A stretch of DNA of 28,948 bases from positions 1 to 28,948 of the forward strand of contig CAMPGL010000007.1 of assembly GCA_946885435.1 (NCBI GenBank), given 5' to 3'. Each line of letters starts with the position of its first letter. Position 1 is the first letter of the stretch. Below the pieces are notes generated by a model. It did no database searches and was not told the origin of the DNA. It was given only the letters and a program-made list of their open reading frames with translations. Made by a program: the position numbers and the translations under genes. Below, piece by piece: positions 1 through 8,180 of this stretch. The stretch is from an uncultured Brevundimonas sp. (GTDB lineage Bacteria > Pseudomonadota > Alphaproteobacteria > Caulobacterales > Caulobacteraceae).

Positions 1-714
1 CTCACCCACCGCGACGACCGGGCCGCGGGCTTGCGGGGCGAGCGGTTCGCCCATGGGCTCCAGTGAGATGGCGAGCGCGGTGGCGCCGGCGGCGGTGGGC
101 CGCAGCGGCTCGGGCAGGCTGTGGGTCTGGGGCGTGGCCGGATCGATGGCGCCCACGAGCGTGGTGCTGCCGTCCGGGTTGACCAGCCACAGGGCCGGGA
201 TGCTCTCGTCCATCGCCATCTGGCGCGTCGGGGCGACGTGCAGCGCGCCGGTCGTCGGATCGTAGGTGATGGTCGCGATGGGCATGTCGCCGTCGCCGGT
301 CAGGGTGGCCACGCTGACGTGCTCGACCGAAGCCGGGGCGGGGACCTCGACGATGCGCTCGATGACCGGCCGGTTGACCAGGAGGAAGCCGACGGCCGCC
401 AGGCTGGCGGCCAGCAGGCCGGTCGAGCCATAGGCCCAGCGGCGCCAGAAGCGGGCCGGCGCGTCGTCATTGGCGGCGCGCGGCGCGATGAGGGCCTCGA
501 TGCGGGGCCAGAGGCCGGCGGGCGGCGGGACCGGCGTCACCTCGTCGATGAGCGGGCCCAAGCGCTCGTTCCAGGCCTCGACCTCGGCGGCGAAGGCGGG
601 ATCGGCGGCCTCGCGGCGGGCCAGGACCTCGTCCTCCACGCGCGCGTTCAGGCGCAGCGCGCGCTCGGCGGCGGCGTCAGCGGCTTCGTCCTCGGGGCGG
701 ATGGGACCGGTCAT
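1..714 (-). CDS. Anti-sigma factor, RskA-like (3' end cut by window edge)
   Basis: Membrane anti-sigma factor that would hold the neighbouring ECF sigma factor inactive. The frame opens with ATG at 714-712 and stays open to base 1, giving about 238 residues; only a short C-terminal tail should be missing. The N-terminal cytoplasmic part (about residues 1-90) has the acidic and arginine-rich pattern and an EVEAWNERL motif typical of the COG5343/RskA family. One transmembrane helix follows (about residues 95-113, GSTGLLAASLAAVGFLLV). The outer domain contains PALWLVNPDG and ALAISLEP, both usual in this family. Its start overlaps the sigma factor stop (ATGA), so the two are translationally coupled. 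The family call is firm; the signal sensed is unknown. Confidence 0.85.
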   Translation of the reverse strand, partial: MTGPIRPEDEAADAAAERALRLNARVEDEVLARREAADPAFAAEVEAWNERLGPLIDEVTPVPPPAGLWPRIEALIAPRAANDDAPARFWRRWAYGSTGLLAASLAAVGFLLVNRPVIERIVEVPAPASVEHVSVATLTGDGDMPIATITYDPTTGALHVAPTRQMAMDESIPALWLVNPDGSTTLVGAIDPATPQTHSLPEPLRPTAAGATALAISLEPMGEPLAPQARGPVVAVGE

Positions 715-1268
715 GGCTCGAGACACGCCTTGAGCCGAGCCAGGCCGCGCCGGATCCAGCTCTTCATGGTGCCCAGCGGCACGCCCTCGCGCTTCGCCAG
801 GGTCTCGTAGGTCTCGCCGTCGAAGAAGGCGGTGCGGATGGCGGCGCGGGCCTTGTCCTCGAGCGTCTCAAGGCAGCCGTGCAGACGGCGGCTGTCGTCG
901 GCGGCCTCCACCAGGGTCTCGGCCCCGGGGCCGCCGTCGGCGACGGCCATGGCTTCATCGATCGGGCGGGCGGAGCGCATGACGCCGCCGGACCTCAGCC
1001 GATCGATCGAGCGATTGCGCGCGATCGTCGCCAGCCAGGTGATGGGGCTGGCGCGCGAGGCGTCGAAGGCCGAGGCCTTCCTCCAGATTGTGACATAGGC
1101 GTCCTGCAAGACGTCCTCGGCGAGTTGGCGGTCCTGCAAGATACGCAGGCAGACGCCAAACAGCTTCGCGGAGGTCGCCTCATAGACGCGACGAAAGGCG
1201 GCGCGGTCGCCCTCGCCGGCGCGCTGCAGCGCGAGCGCCAGTTCGGCGCGGTCCATGACTGCCGTCAT
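711..1268 (-). CDS. RNA polymerase ECF-type sigma factor
   Basis: Extracytoplasmic-function sigma factor of 185 residues, the usual length. Region 2 contains the DVLQDAYVTIWRKA helix that contacts the -10 element. Region 4 near the C-terminus contains YETLAKREGVPLGTMKSW, the helix-turn-helix for the -35 element, followed by RRGLARLK. It is co-transcribed with the anti-sigma factor through an ATGA overlap, the standard sigK/rskA-type arrangement. The start used is the first ATG; a second ATG four codons later (MDRAELALALQ) is also possible. Target genes cannot be read from the sequence, and no convincing self-regulated promoter was found in the upstream gap. Confidence 0.9.
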   Translation of the reverse strand: MTAVMDRAELALALQRAGEGDRAAFRRVYEATSAKLFGVCLRILQDRQLAEDVLQDAYVTIWRKASAFDASRASPITWLATIARNRSIDRLRSGGVMRSARPIDEAMAVADGGPGAETLVEAADDSRRLHGCLETLEDKARAAIRTAFFDGETYETLAKREGVPLGTMKSWIRRGLARLKACLEP

Positions 1269-1361
1269 CGGTCCGGTCGTCCTCCCCGCCGAGGTGTCGA
1301 GTTCCGTCGGCCGTCCGACCTATCCGGACCCCAGCCCCGCTTGGCAAGCCGGAAAGCGCCG

Positions 1362-1392
1362 AAAAAGGAGGCGAACCCGAAGGATCGCCTCC
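1362..1392 (-). terminator. Rho-independent terminator
   Basis: On the minus strand an 8-bp perfect stem (GGAGGCGA / TCGCCTCC, bases 1392-1385 and 1374-1367) with a 10-base loop is followed directly by five Ts (bases 1366-1362). It sits just downstream of the small membrane protein gene and upstream of the sigma factor, so it would separate the two transcripts. Confidence 0.8.
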
Positions 1393-1406
1393 CTTTCAGG
1401 GACGTC

Positions 1407-1700
1407 TTAGCCGGCGGGGACGGCGCGCTGGGCGGCCTCGCCCACGTTCTCGGCCGCCTCGGAGACGCTGCCGGCCGCATCGGCCACCGCGTCGGTCTCG
1501 ATGGCGTTCTGCTGATTCATGTTGAGCAGGAACCAGGCGACGATGGCCACCAGGGCCAGGCCGATGATCACCGCGATGACGGTGCCTGCGCCGCCGCCGC
1601 TGCGCTCGACCACGACGCGGTCGGCGCCGCCGTGATTGGTTTCCACGGTCCGCTCGGCCGTCACGCCGTCGGTCCGCTCGGTCACTCGTTCGGTCGCCAT
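1407..1700 (-). CDS. Small single-helix membrane protein, function unknown
   Basis: A 97-residue protein with no recognised family. It has a charged N-terminus rich in Glu, Arg and Thr (residues 1-37), one transmembrane helix (about residues 40-60, TVIAVIIGLALVAIVAWFLL) and a C-terminal tail with alanine-rich repeats (DAVADAAGSVSEAAENVGEAA) that could form an amphipathic helix. The ATG at 1700 is chosen because GAGGAG lies at a good distance before it; the open frame extends further upstream without support. A terminator follows the gene and an ECF-type promoter candidate precedes it, so it is probably monocistronic. A role in envelope stress is only a guess from that promoter. Confidence 0.6.
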   Translation of the reverse strand: MATERVTERTDGVTAERTVETNHGGADRVVVERSGGGAGTVIAVIIGLALVAIVAWFLLNMNQQNAIETDAVADAAGSVSEAAENVGEAAQRAVPAG

Positions 1701-1728
1701 GTCGCACTCCTCTGCTTGGCCGTAAGGA

Positions 1729-1753
1729 ATCGCGCAGCGGGGTGTGAGGTTCC
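1729..1753 (-). promoter_or_regulatory. Possible EcfG-type (general stress) promoter
   Basis: On the minus strand GGAAC (1753-1749) is followed after 16 bases by CGAT (1732-1729). The alphaproteobacterial EcfG/SigT consensus is GGAAC-N16/17-CGTT, so there is one mismatch in the -10. The site is about 29 bases upstream of the start codon of the small membrane protein. Short motifs like this can occur by chance. Confidence 0.35.
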
Positions 1754-1857
1754 CGAACTCACGCGCCTGCCGGGTGGCGATCGGGTCGTGACCCGACCGG
1801 CGGCAACCGCTATCACCCGGGCGCAGTAACCGCGTTTCAATTGAGTGGCGTAGAAAA

Positions 1858-3102
1858 ATGAGCGGTCGGACCGAGGACATCCAGGCGTTGCTGGATGAAG
1901 GCCAGGCCGAGGCGGCGCTGAGCCGGGCCCGCGAAATCCTTCAGGCGAAGCCGGATCGGGCGGGGGTGGCGCGGCTCGCGGCCCTGGCCGCGGCGGCGAC
2001 GGGACGGGCGGAGGAAATTTCGGCCGAGTTCGAGAGGTTGGTGACCAGCCACCCCACCGACGCCTGGGCCCAGGCCGCCGCCGAGCGGCTTGTCTCGACC
2101 TCACGTCCGGCCGCCTTCGCGGCCGCCGAGCGGGCGGCGCCGTCCGTGCCCGAACACCCCGTCGTCGCGCGCCTGCTGTGCGAGCAGGCGATCAAGGCGG
2201 CCGACCACGCCGCGGCGCGTGCGACCGGCCTGAAGGGCCTGGCCAGCCGTCCCGTGACGGTCTCCCACACCGTTTTGGCGCACCAGCTGCTGCATCTCGG
2301 TCTTCGCCCGGAGGTCACCGCCTGGATGGCGGACGTCGAGGCCAGCCCGGAGGCCTTCGCCAACCCCCAGGCCGCCGGCGCGTTCGAGCGCTTCGCCGAA
2401 CAGCAGAAGGCGATCGCGGCCTCGGGGTCGGTGCGGCTGGAGACGGCCGAGCACGGCCGGGCGGTGCTGTTCGTCTTCTCCGGCCTGCGAAACCGGCCGG
2501 GCATGTCCGAAGAGTCGCTGATCGCCGCGCTGGAAGGCCTGCCTGTCCACGTGGTCATCCTGCGCGACCCGGATCTGCTCATGTACATGGCCGGCGTGCC
2601 CGGACTGGGCGTCGGTTTCGATGTGACCTGCGAGGCGATGCGGCGCATGGCGCGCGATCTGGGGGCGGAGCGGATCCTGACCTTCGGAGTGTCTGGCGGC
2701 GGCTACGCCGCACTGGTCTATGCGGACGCCCTGGACGCGCATGCGGTTCTCGGGGACAGCGCCCTGACCATCATGACCGAGGACTCCATGCGGCGCGACG
2801 GCCGCGCCGGCGCCGTAGCCGACCGCATGCTGGCCGAGACCCCCGACCAGCTGCGCGACATGCGCGAGGTTCTGCGGGCGCGCGCCACGCCGATCCGGGT
2901 GGAACTGCTCTACGGGGCGGAGATGCCCATCGACCGAGCGTACGCCGAGCGCATGGCCGACGTTCCGGGCGTGCGCCTGAGGCCGTTCGCGAAGCTGTCG
3001 GGCCATCCCGTCGCCAGCCAGCTCCCGGACGAGGAGGCGGGCGAGCTGCTGCGCGACTTCGTATCGCGCGCGCTCGACGGCGACCCCGCCTCGACCGGCT
3101 GA
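1858..3102 (+). CDS. TPR-like protein with C-terminal alpha/beta-hydrolase domain
   Basis: A 414-residue protein of unknown role. The N-terminal 150 or so residues are alanine-rich helices with a TPR-like pattern (QALLDEGQAEAALSRAREIL), a likely protein-binding module. The C-terminal half reads as an alpha/beta-hydrolase fold: FSGLRNRPGM near the start, then a nucleophile elbow FGVSGGGYAAL with Ser279 as candidate nucleophile, and a late KLSGHPVAS whose His could complete a triad. No signal peptide or membrane segment is seen, so it is probably cytoplasmic. The ATG has no strong ribosome site (GTGGCG only). It stands alone between a divergent small membrane gene and the antiporter. The hydrolase call rests on the elbow motif; the substrate is unknown. 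Confidence 0.6.
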   Translation: MSGRTEDIQALLDEGQAEAALSRAREILQAKPDRAGVARLAALAAAATGRAEEISAEFERLVTSHPTDAWAQAAAERLVSTSRPAAFAAAERAAPSVPEHPVVARLLCEQAIKAADHAAARATGLKGLASRPVTVSHTVLAHQLLHLGLRPEVTAWMADVEASPEAFANPQAAGAFERFAEQQKAIAASGSVRLETAEHGRAVLFVFSGLRNRPGMSEESLIAALEGLPVHVVILRDPDLLMYMAGVPGLGVGFDVTCEAMRRMARDLGAERILTFGVSGGGYAALVYADALDAHAVLGDSALTIMTEDSMRRDGRAGAVADRMLAETPDQLRDMREVLRARATPIRVELLYGAEMPIDRAYAERMADVPGVRLRPFAKLSGHPVASQLPDEEAGELLRDFVSRALDGDPASTG

Positions 3103-3110
3103 GGCCAAGA

Positions 3111-3146
3111 CCAAGGCTGAAGGCCGCGAACCCGCAGCAGCCTTGG
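3111..3146 (+). other. Stem-loop just before the antiporter start
   Basis: CCAAGGCTG (3111-3119) pairs perfectly with CAGCCTTGG (3138-3146) around an 18-base loop. It lies between the hydrolase-like gene and the antiporter ATG at 3160. No T-tract follows, so it is not a classic terminator; it could be a weak attenuator or chance. Confidence 0.3.
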
Positions 3147-3159
3147 CCGTTTGGGAGCG

Positions 3160-4434
3160 ATGGACCTGCCCGCCCTCGCCTTGCCCGACAGCTACATCCT
3201 CGTCCTGCTGGGGGCGGGCCTGCTGATCGCCCTGGTGGTCTGGCTGCCGCTGGCGTTGCGACGCCTGCCGCTGTCCCTGCCGATCGTGTGCGTGGGGGTG
3301 GGCGCGGCGATCTTCTCGCTGCCGCAGGTCACGCTCGAGCCTCTGCCCTGGCGACATCCGGAGGTCGCCGAGCGCTTCACCGAGATGGTGGTGATCATCG
3401 CCCTGATGGGCTCGGGTTTGAAGATCGACCGGGTGTTCAAGGTGCGCGACTGGGCCGTCACCTGGCGGCTCTTGGGGATCGCCATGCCGCTCAGCATCGC
3501 CGGGGTCGCCCTGCTGGGCGCGGGCGTCGGGTTCCCGCTGGCGGCAGCCGTACTGCTGGGCGCCGTGCTCGCCCCGACCGACCCCGTCCTGGCCTCCGAC
3601 GTCCAGGTCGGCCCGCCCAAGAGCGGCGAGGAGGACGAGGTCCGTTTCGGCCTGACGTCGGAGGCGGGACTGAACGACGGCCTGGCCTTTCCCTTCGTGA
3701 ACCTGGCGATCGCGCTCGCGCTGGCGCACGGCGCGCAGGACGGCTGGGCGGCCGAGTGGCTGGGCGTCGACGTGCTGTGGAAGCTGGCCGCCGGCGCGGC
3801 GGCGGGCTGGGCGGTCGGCCGGCTGTTCGGCTGGTTGACGTTCTGGGCGCCGGCCAGGTCCAAGCTGGCCAAGACCGGCGACGGGCTGATCGCCCTGGCG
3901 GCGACCTTCGTCTCCTACGGGGCGACGGAGACGATCCACGGCTACGGCTTCCTGGCCGTGTTCGTGACCGCGCTCACCTTCCGCCATGCGCACCGCAGCC
4001 ACAACATGCAGGCGCGCATGCACGAACTCACCGAACAGGTGGAGCGGCTGGCCATGATGGTGCTGCTGGTGGCGTTCGGCGGGGCGCTGGTCAGCGGCCT
4101 GCTGGCGGCGCTGAGGTGGACGGACGTGGCCTTGGCGCTGGGGGTGCTGCTTCTGGTGCGGCCCGTGGCGGGCCTCGCGGCGCTGTTGGGCTCATCGACC
4201 ACCCGCAGCGAGCGGCTTACGCTCGCCTTCTTCGGCATCCGGGGCGTGGGATCCTTCTATTATCTGGCCTACGCCCTGAACGCGGCGCCCTTCGACCAGG
4301 CGGAGCGCCTGTGGGCCATCGTCGGCCTCATCGTGCTGATGTCCGTCCTGCTGCACGGCCTGACCGTGACGCCCGCCATGCGCTTCCTGGACAAGCTCCA
4401 CGGCCGCGACCCGGACGCCAGGGAAAAGGACTAA
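3160..4434 (+). CDS. CPA1-family cation:proton antiporter
   Basis: Inner-membrane Na+(K+)/H+ exchanger, 424 residues with about 12 hydrophobic helices. Two CPA1 signatures are clear: APTDPVLASDVQVGPP (residues about 138-153) in the helix-4 unwound region, and EAGLNDGLAFPFV with the Asn172-Asp173 pair that marks ion-coupling CPA1 exchangers. The start is ATG at 3160, preceded by GGGAG; an in-frame TTG nine bases upstream is less likely. The protein ends shortly after the last membrane helix with a short charged tail (KLHGRDPDAREKD), so there is no TrkA-C or other large regulatory domain. Ion preference cannot be told. It may be read through from the gene before it (57-base gap) or have its own promoter. 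Confidence 0.85.
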   Translation: MDLPALALPDSYILVLLGAGLLIALVVWLPLALRRLPLSLPIVCVGVGAAIFSLPQVTLEPLPWRHPEVAERFTEMVVIIALMGSGLKIDRVFKVRDWAVTWRLLGIAMPLSIAGVALLGAGVGFPLAAAVLLGAVLAPTDPVLASDVQVGPPKSGEEDEVRFGLTSEAGLNDGLAFPFVNLAIALALAHGAQDGWAAEWLGVDVLWKLAAGAAAGWAVGRLFGWLTFWAPARSKLAKTGDGLIALAATFVSYGATETIHGYGFLAVFVTALTFRHAHRSHNMQARMHELTEQVERLAMMVLLVAFGGALVSGLLAALRWTDVALALGVLLLVRPVAGLAALLGSSTTRSERLTLAFFGIRGVGSFYYLAYALNAAPFDQAERLWAIVGLIVLMSVLLHGLTVTPAMRFLDKLHGRDPDAREKD

Positions 4435-4467
4435 GGGGGGCCGGCGGCTGCCGAAGAGGTCGTGGCC

Positions 4468-4794
4468 TCAGGTCCGATTGGGGTTCTTCAGTGCGAAGAT
4501 CTCAAGCATGGCGTCTGCGAGCAGCAGCTTGAGCCGGTCGTTTTCCTGCTGAAGCGCCCGGACCTGATCGGTACCGTCTTCCCGGGCGCGGGGTCCGATC
4601 CAGGCGTCGGATTGGCCCGAGTCCTCGCGGAAGCCGTCCGCAGATCCTCGAGCGGGCTTGAGGCGTGCCTTCCAGTTGTAGAACGTCGCCTGACTGATGC
4701 CATGGCGCCGGCAAACGTCCGCGGTCGTCGCGCCCTCGCCCTGTTCCGCGAGGATCGCCAGGATTTCCGCGTCGCTGAAGCGGGAGCGTCTCAT
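4468..4794 (-). CDS. Orphan IS3-type transposase OrfA (HTH protein)
   Basis: A 108-residue protein that starts MRRSRFSDAEILAILAEQ and carries the Tnp_1 helix-turn-helix (TADVCRRHGISQATFYNWKA), then a leucine-zipper-like tail (VRALQQENDRLKLLLADAMLE). This is the layout of IS3-family OrfA, which binds the element ends. Between them is a roughly 35-residue insert not usual for the family. The catalytic OrfB (DDE integrase) is absent: only about 30 bases separate the stop from the antiporter gene. No clear terminal inverted repeats were found. It is either a remnant or a domesticated DNA-binding protein. ATG at 4794 is chosen because homology to the family starts there; the frame continues upstream without protein-like content. 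Confidence 0.6.
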   Translation of the reverse strand: MRRSRFSDAEILAILAEQGEGATTADVCRRHGISQATFYNWKARLKPARGSADGFREDSGQSDAWIGPRAREDGTDQVRALQQENDRLKLLLADAMLEIFALKNPNRT

Positions 4795-5147
4795 CGTCTC
4801 CACCGGCCAAATCTGGAGTCCGCCAGGCTGGATGCAAGACACTCCCGCACATGCAGCTTCCAGCAACCTTGCGGAGCGGGCGTCAGTCATATGCTCGCAA
4901 AGGTTTAGTGCGCGGTGTTCGTCGCCTGGCCATGCAGGGCTCTTCGCCCGGACGGACGCATGCGAACACGCGACCTGCGAAAACTCGCACCTACTCGACT
5001 CATGCGATCTGGCGCCGCGACGCGCGCAATTATAGAGACTCCAGGAATCACGGAACCTAGGGCTGCGACCTGGTCCCCGGCTTTGGCCGTGACGCCAGGA
5101 CACGCTCGGTCCGTCAATGAAATCGGGGCGCTCCAGTACCAGGTCAG
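4795..5147. other. 353-base gap without a recognisable gene
   Basis: Frames are open here on both strands but their translations look like noise (Arg, Ser and Cys rich, no family motif). The stretch is less GC-rich in places than its surroundings (for example near 4905 and 5030). It probably holds the leader of the OrfA fragment and debris from rearrangement. No terminator or RNA gene was seen. Confidence 0.4.
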
Positions 5148-5486
5148 ATGTCAGATTTTCCTCGCGCCCTTATCGTTCCGGGTTTCGCCAAGTGCGGCAC
5201 CACGATGCTGCATCACGCCTTTGCGCGCAGTCGCGACTTCGCCGTTCCTATCGGGGCCAAGGAGACGCAGTTCTTCCTGCGGCCGAGATCCGAAACCTCG
5301 GTGGACGGCTTCGAGTCCCTCTTCGACGCCGGTGACGTGGCGGCCGGCTCGGTGCTTTGCGACATCACGCCCCAATACGCGACGTTTGGCTCGGTTGGCA
5401 GATCCAGACCCGTTCATAGAGCCGTTCGATCATGGCCTCCAGGCCGGCCCCGATATCGACGCCCTGTCGAAACCAGCCAGGGATGA
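5148..5486 (+). pseudogene. Sulfotransferase, truncated N-terminal fragment
   Basis: The first 80 or so residues read as a PAPS-dependent sulfotransferase: IVPGFAKCGTTMLHHAF carries the 5'-phosphosulfate-binding loop (residues 12-19), followed by KETQFF and the CDITPQY segment that matches the family's EKTP/DKSP region. Family members are usually 250-300 residues. After about base 5390 the translation turns into Arg/Pro-rich noise and stops at 5486, so the 3'-phosphate-binding part and the rest of the fold are lost. The break coincides with the end of a different coding-like stretch on the opposite strand, which suggests a recombination junction rather than a single frameshift. It would not be active. 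Confidence 0.65.
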
Positions 5487-5496
5487 ACTTTTCCAC
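5365..5496 (-). pseudogene. Possible fragment of a second gene abutting the sulfotransferase break
   Basis: On the minus strand a short frame from GTG at 5496 reads VEKFIPGWFRQGVDIGAGLE and then AMIERLYERVWICQPS before running into the antisense of the sulfotransferase fragment. The first 38 residues look like real protein (balanced composition, alternating hydrophobic pattern). I do not recognise the family. It may be the leftover start of a glycan-modifying gene joined here by deletion. Confidence 0.25.
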
Positions 5497-5554
5497 GCGC
5501 GCGCTCCAAAACTAGAGCGCTCCACTTAGACTCTGGAGAGTCTTCGGTCCACCA

Positions 5555-6241
5555 TCAGGAGCTGTACGACGGCCCCAGCGCATCTGCCGGCTGCCAATCC
5601 GCCATGGCGAACTTCTCGTTTTGCCACGGCCGGAACCCTGGATTCTGCAGTTCGCTCTGCGCGAGGAAGATCATGTCCACCTGTGACAGGTTCTCGTGGA
5701 AGTAGCAGAGATCGATGATGTCCCAGAGGACGAAGCCATGCTCCCGCAGGGCCGAGTAGCGCTCGATCATCGTGTGCAAAGGGGCTTCGATGACGACGCA
5801 TGACGTCTGCTTCAACGTGACCACAGAGCCTGCGATCACGTCGAGTTCGGCGCCGTCCACGTCGATCTTGAGGAGATAGGGTCCTGGTCGGGGGTTGGCT
5901 GCGAGCCAGGTGTCCAGGCGCACGGCGGGCGTGGGCGCGCCCCTGCCGATGGAGCCCCAGTGCTTGGCGTCGCCGCCGTCCAGCGACGCCGACCCGAACA
6001 GAACCTCGCCGTCAGTGTCGCAGACGGCCGCTTGTACGAGCGTGTGGTCGACCGCCTCATAGTTGCGCGCGATCTGATCGGCGAAGTCCCTTTCCGGCTC
6101 GAAGAGAACCTGCGGCAGGTCACCGAAATCCGAAATCAGCTCCGGGGTCGAGTGCTGCACCCCTACGTCCAACACGGTCGAGACACGCAGGCCGCGTTCA
6201 CGCAGGACGCGAAACGCGTCTGACTTGGTCGGGTAGCGCAA
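5555..6241 (-). CDS. FkbM-family SAM-dependent methyltransferase
   Basis: A 228-residue methyltransferase of the FkbM type, which usually O-methylates sugars or polyketide-like products in surface glycan or secondary-metabolite clusters. The SAM-binding strand VLDVGVQHST lies at residues 23-32, the acidic FEPE motif follows, and the family hallmark LLKIDVDGAELDVIAG is about residues 122-137. Length fits the family. It starts with TTG at 6241, supported by GAGGGG at 6255-6250 eight bases upstream; no better ATG exists. An AT-rich stretch upstream (about 6270-6310, with TATATC on this strand) could hold its promoter. Next to a broken sulfotransferase it probably belonged to a surface-glycan locus. 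Confidence 0.8.
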   Translation of the reverse strand: MRYPTKSDAFRVLRERGLRVSTVLDVGVQHSTPELISDFGDLPQVLFEPERDFADQIARNYEAVDHTLVQAAVCDTDGEVLFGSASLDGGDAKHWGSIGRGAPTPAVRLDTWLAANPRPGPYLLKIDVDGAELDVIAGSVVTLKQTSCVVIEAPLHTMIERYSALREHGFVLWDIIDLCYFHENLSQVDMIFLAQSELQNPGFRPWQNEKFAMADWQPADALGPSYSS

Positions 6242-6249
6242 AACTTGAT

Positions 6250-6255
6250 CCCCTC
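6250..6255 (-). promoter_or_regulatory. Ribosome binding site that fixes a TTG start
   Basis: GAGGGG on the minus strand, eight bases before the TTG of the FkbM gene. It is the reason for choosing that rare start codon. Confidence 0.5.
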
Positions 6256-6392
6256 AAAAGCACCGCTGCAATGGACGATATACAATCCAGGGTAAAATGC
6301 TATTTTCAGCGCAACCGGAAGAATAGTGGCTGCCCGACCCTGTCAGCGGGCCTCGAGGCGATCGGGGCGACGACGACCGCGGAGCTGGCCTT

Positions 6393-8180
6393 CTAGATTT
6401 CTGATCCGATCATCCGCTGCAGCCGATCCGCGAACTGGTGAAACAGGTCTGTTCGTATTGTCGGGTCGGCGAGATAGGGGTTCATGAAGACGCAGCGAAC
6501 CAGCACGAGGTGCTCGGCGTCGATCTCCGCTCCGAATGCGCCGGCGTGGCGGTTCATGAGTGCCCGGTAGCCCGTTCCGAGGGTGGTCTTTGACACGGAG
6601 AAGTCGGGCGAGGCGTGGATCGCATCGAACAGCCTCGCAGTGCGGGCGTTCGCTACGGACATCCGCTCGCCCGGCCGGCCCAGCGAGAAGCAGACGATGT
6701 TGGCGTCGGCGGGCTCCAGAAACCTGACCTCGGGGATGCGGGAGCCAACAAGATCGCGAAACTCATGCGCCGCGCGCACGGTCTCGGCCAGCAGGGCGCC
6801 CAGGCCGTCGGGACCGAAGCCCAGAGTGCGGCCGGTCAGCCAGGTGGCCGCGGCCCCGGCAGCTGAACGCGAGCCTTCGAGCGTAGAGGACCATTTGCCG
6901 TCGCCCAGTTCCGGTCGGTCCAGATAGGGGGCGTCGAACGCCGAGACCGCGTAGCGGTCGACATCGCGCGTGAGGAAGGCGCCGCAGGCGTACGGGACGT
7001 AACCCAGCTTGTGGGGGTCGATGGTGATGGAGTCCGCACGCCCCAGAGCCTTGAGCGCCGATACGGCGGTGGACGAAAGGGCCGTCTCGCCGGGGCCGCC
7101 GAGCACGCCGCGCAGGAAGCCGCCATAGGCGGCGTCCACATGACTCCAGACGTGAAGTCCCTGATGGGACGACCAACGCTCCATCACGTCCTGGACACGG
7201 TCGATCGGATCGATCTCGCAGGTCTCGGTGGTGCCGGCGACGCTGACGGCCATGAGGACCGGACGCCCTTGCGCCCGGGCCTTGAGCAGGAGGCGTTCCA
7301 GATCCGCCACGTCGAGGCGCCCGTCGGCGTCGAGGGCGACGGCCCATAGCGAGTCCTCGCCCAGGCCGAAGATGTTGGCGGCCTTCTGCCATGAATAGTG
7401 CTTGCTGCCCGGCGCCAGCAGGACCGGGCCGAGGTAGTCGCGCCGCGAAGCGCGAGAGATGCGCCGCCAGGTTTCGGCGGGGTTTCCCGCCGCGGCGCTC
7501 GAGCGGCGGAGCACCGAGTCCTCCAGCCGGTGCTGACGCCACAGGACCCGAAAGCGATCCCAGCCCATATGGGCGGCGGCGAAGACGTCGAGCGTCTCGC
7601 CCGTAGCCTCGGCGAGGTGCAGGCCGAGGCTGAGCCAGTGGTCGAGACGGTAGCGAGCGCGCCACACGGCTTCGAAGTTGGCGACCGTGCCGCCTGAGGT
7701 GAAGTGGCCCTGCGCCCTCGCCGGGTCATAGCCGAGCAGGCCGGCCAGCATGGCCACGGCCTCGTCCTCGATACGCGCGCCGACACGGCTGGCTTCGCGC
7801 GAGGTGTTGTTGGGGTTGTGCAGCATGGCCGCCAGCCATCCGAGGAGCGAAGGCAGCGAGACCTCGGCCTTCATGTGGCCGATGTAGCGAGGCGTGTGGG
7901 TCGGGACTTCGGCGGTCAGCGCCTCGGACAGCTCCGCCAGACTGGCCGACAACCGTCGGCGGGCCTCCGGGTCGGCCTGGACCGCGCCACAGGCGTCGGC
8001 CGGAAACAGGCCTCCGCGCCAGTCGAACCAGTGATCGAGCAGGCCGGTCAGCTCCGACCGCAGCCAATCCTGGTTCGCCCGCCCCAAGCCCGGGAAGAAG
8101 CTGGCGGCGATCTCGGCGGGAAGAACGTCCGAGAAGGAGGAGCCGCTGGACGGCGGCATGGAGGGCGCAGGGGCGGTCAT
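6393..8180 (-). CDS. PLP-dependent group II amino-acid decarboxylase
   Basis: A 595-residue pyridoxal-phosphate enzyme of the glutamate/tyrosine/aromatic decarboxylase superfamily. HFTSGGTVANFEA (PLP phosphate and ring region), SHVDAAYGG (Asp pairing with the PLP nitrogen, Ala stacking) and TIDPHKLGYVPYACG (Lys391, the Schiff-base lysine) are all present, so it should be active. It is longer than bacterial GadB (about 465), as in the longer PLP decarboxylases. The substrate cannot be told; glutamate, aspartate and aromatic amino acids are all possible. The start ATG at 8180 overlaps the stop of the YbaN-like gene (ATGA), placing it last in an nnrS-ybaN-decarboxylase operon. The open frame extends upstream but only as antisense of the neighbour. 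Confidence 0.8.
   Translation of the reverse strand: MTAPAPSMPPSSGSSFSDVLPAEIAASFFPGLGRANQDWLRSELTGLLDHWFDWRGGLFPADACGAVQADPEARRRLSASLAELSEALTAEVPTHTPRYIGHMKAEVSLPSLLGWLAAMLHNPNNTSREASRVGARIEDEAVAMLAGLLGYDPARAQGHFTSGGTVANFEAVWRARYRLDHWLSLGLHLAEATGETLDVFAAAHMGWDRFRVLWRQHRLEDSVLRRSSAAAGNPAETWRRISRASRRDYLGPVLLAPGSKHYSWQKAANIFGLGEDSLWAVALDADGRLDVADLERLLLKARAQGRPVLMAVSVAGTTETCEIDPIDRVQDVMERWSSHQGLHVWSHVDAAYGGFLRGVLGGPGETALSSTAVSALKALGRADSITIDPHKLGYVPYACGAFLTRDVDRYAVSAFDAPYLDRPELGDGKWSSTLEGSRSAAGAAATWLTGRTLGFGPDGLGALLAETVRAAHEFRDLVGSRIPEVRFLEPADANIVCFSLGRPGERMSVANARTARLFDAIHASPDFSVSKTTLGTGYRALMNRHAGAFGAEIDAEHLVLVRCVFMNPYLADPTIRTDLFHQFADRLQRMIGSEI

Noticed and set aside
2101..4023. Long minus-strand open frame opposite the hydrolase-like and antiporter genes
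   Set aside because: It spans two unrelated plus-strand genes and the gap between them and has no protein-like pattern.
6245..6257. FNR-like TTGA-N5-TCAA sequence before the FkbM gene
   Set aside because: The spacer is five instead of six bases and the sequence overlaps the ribosome site of the FkbM gene, so a regulator site is unlikely.
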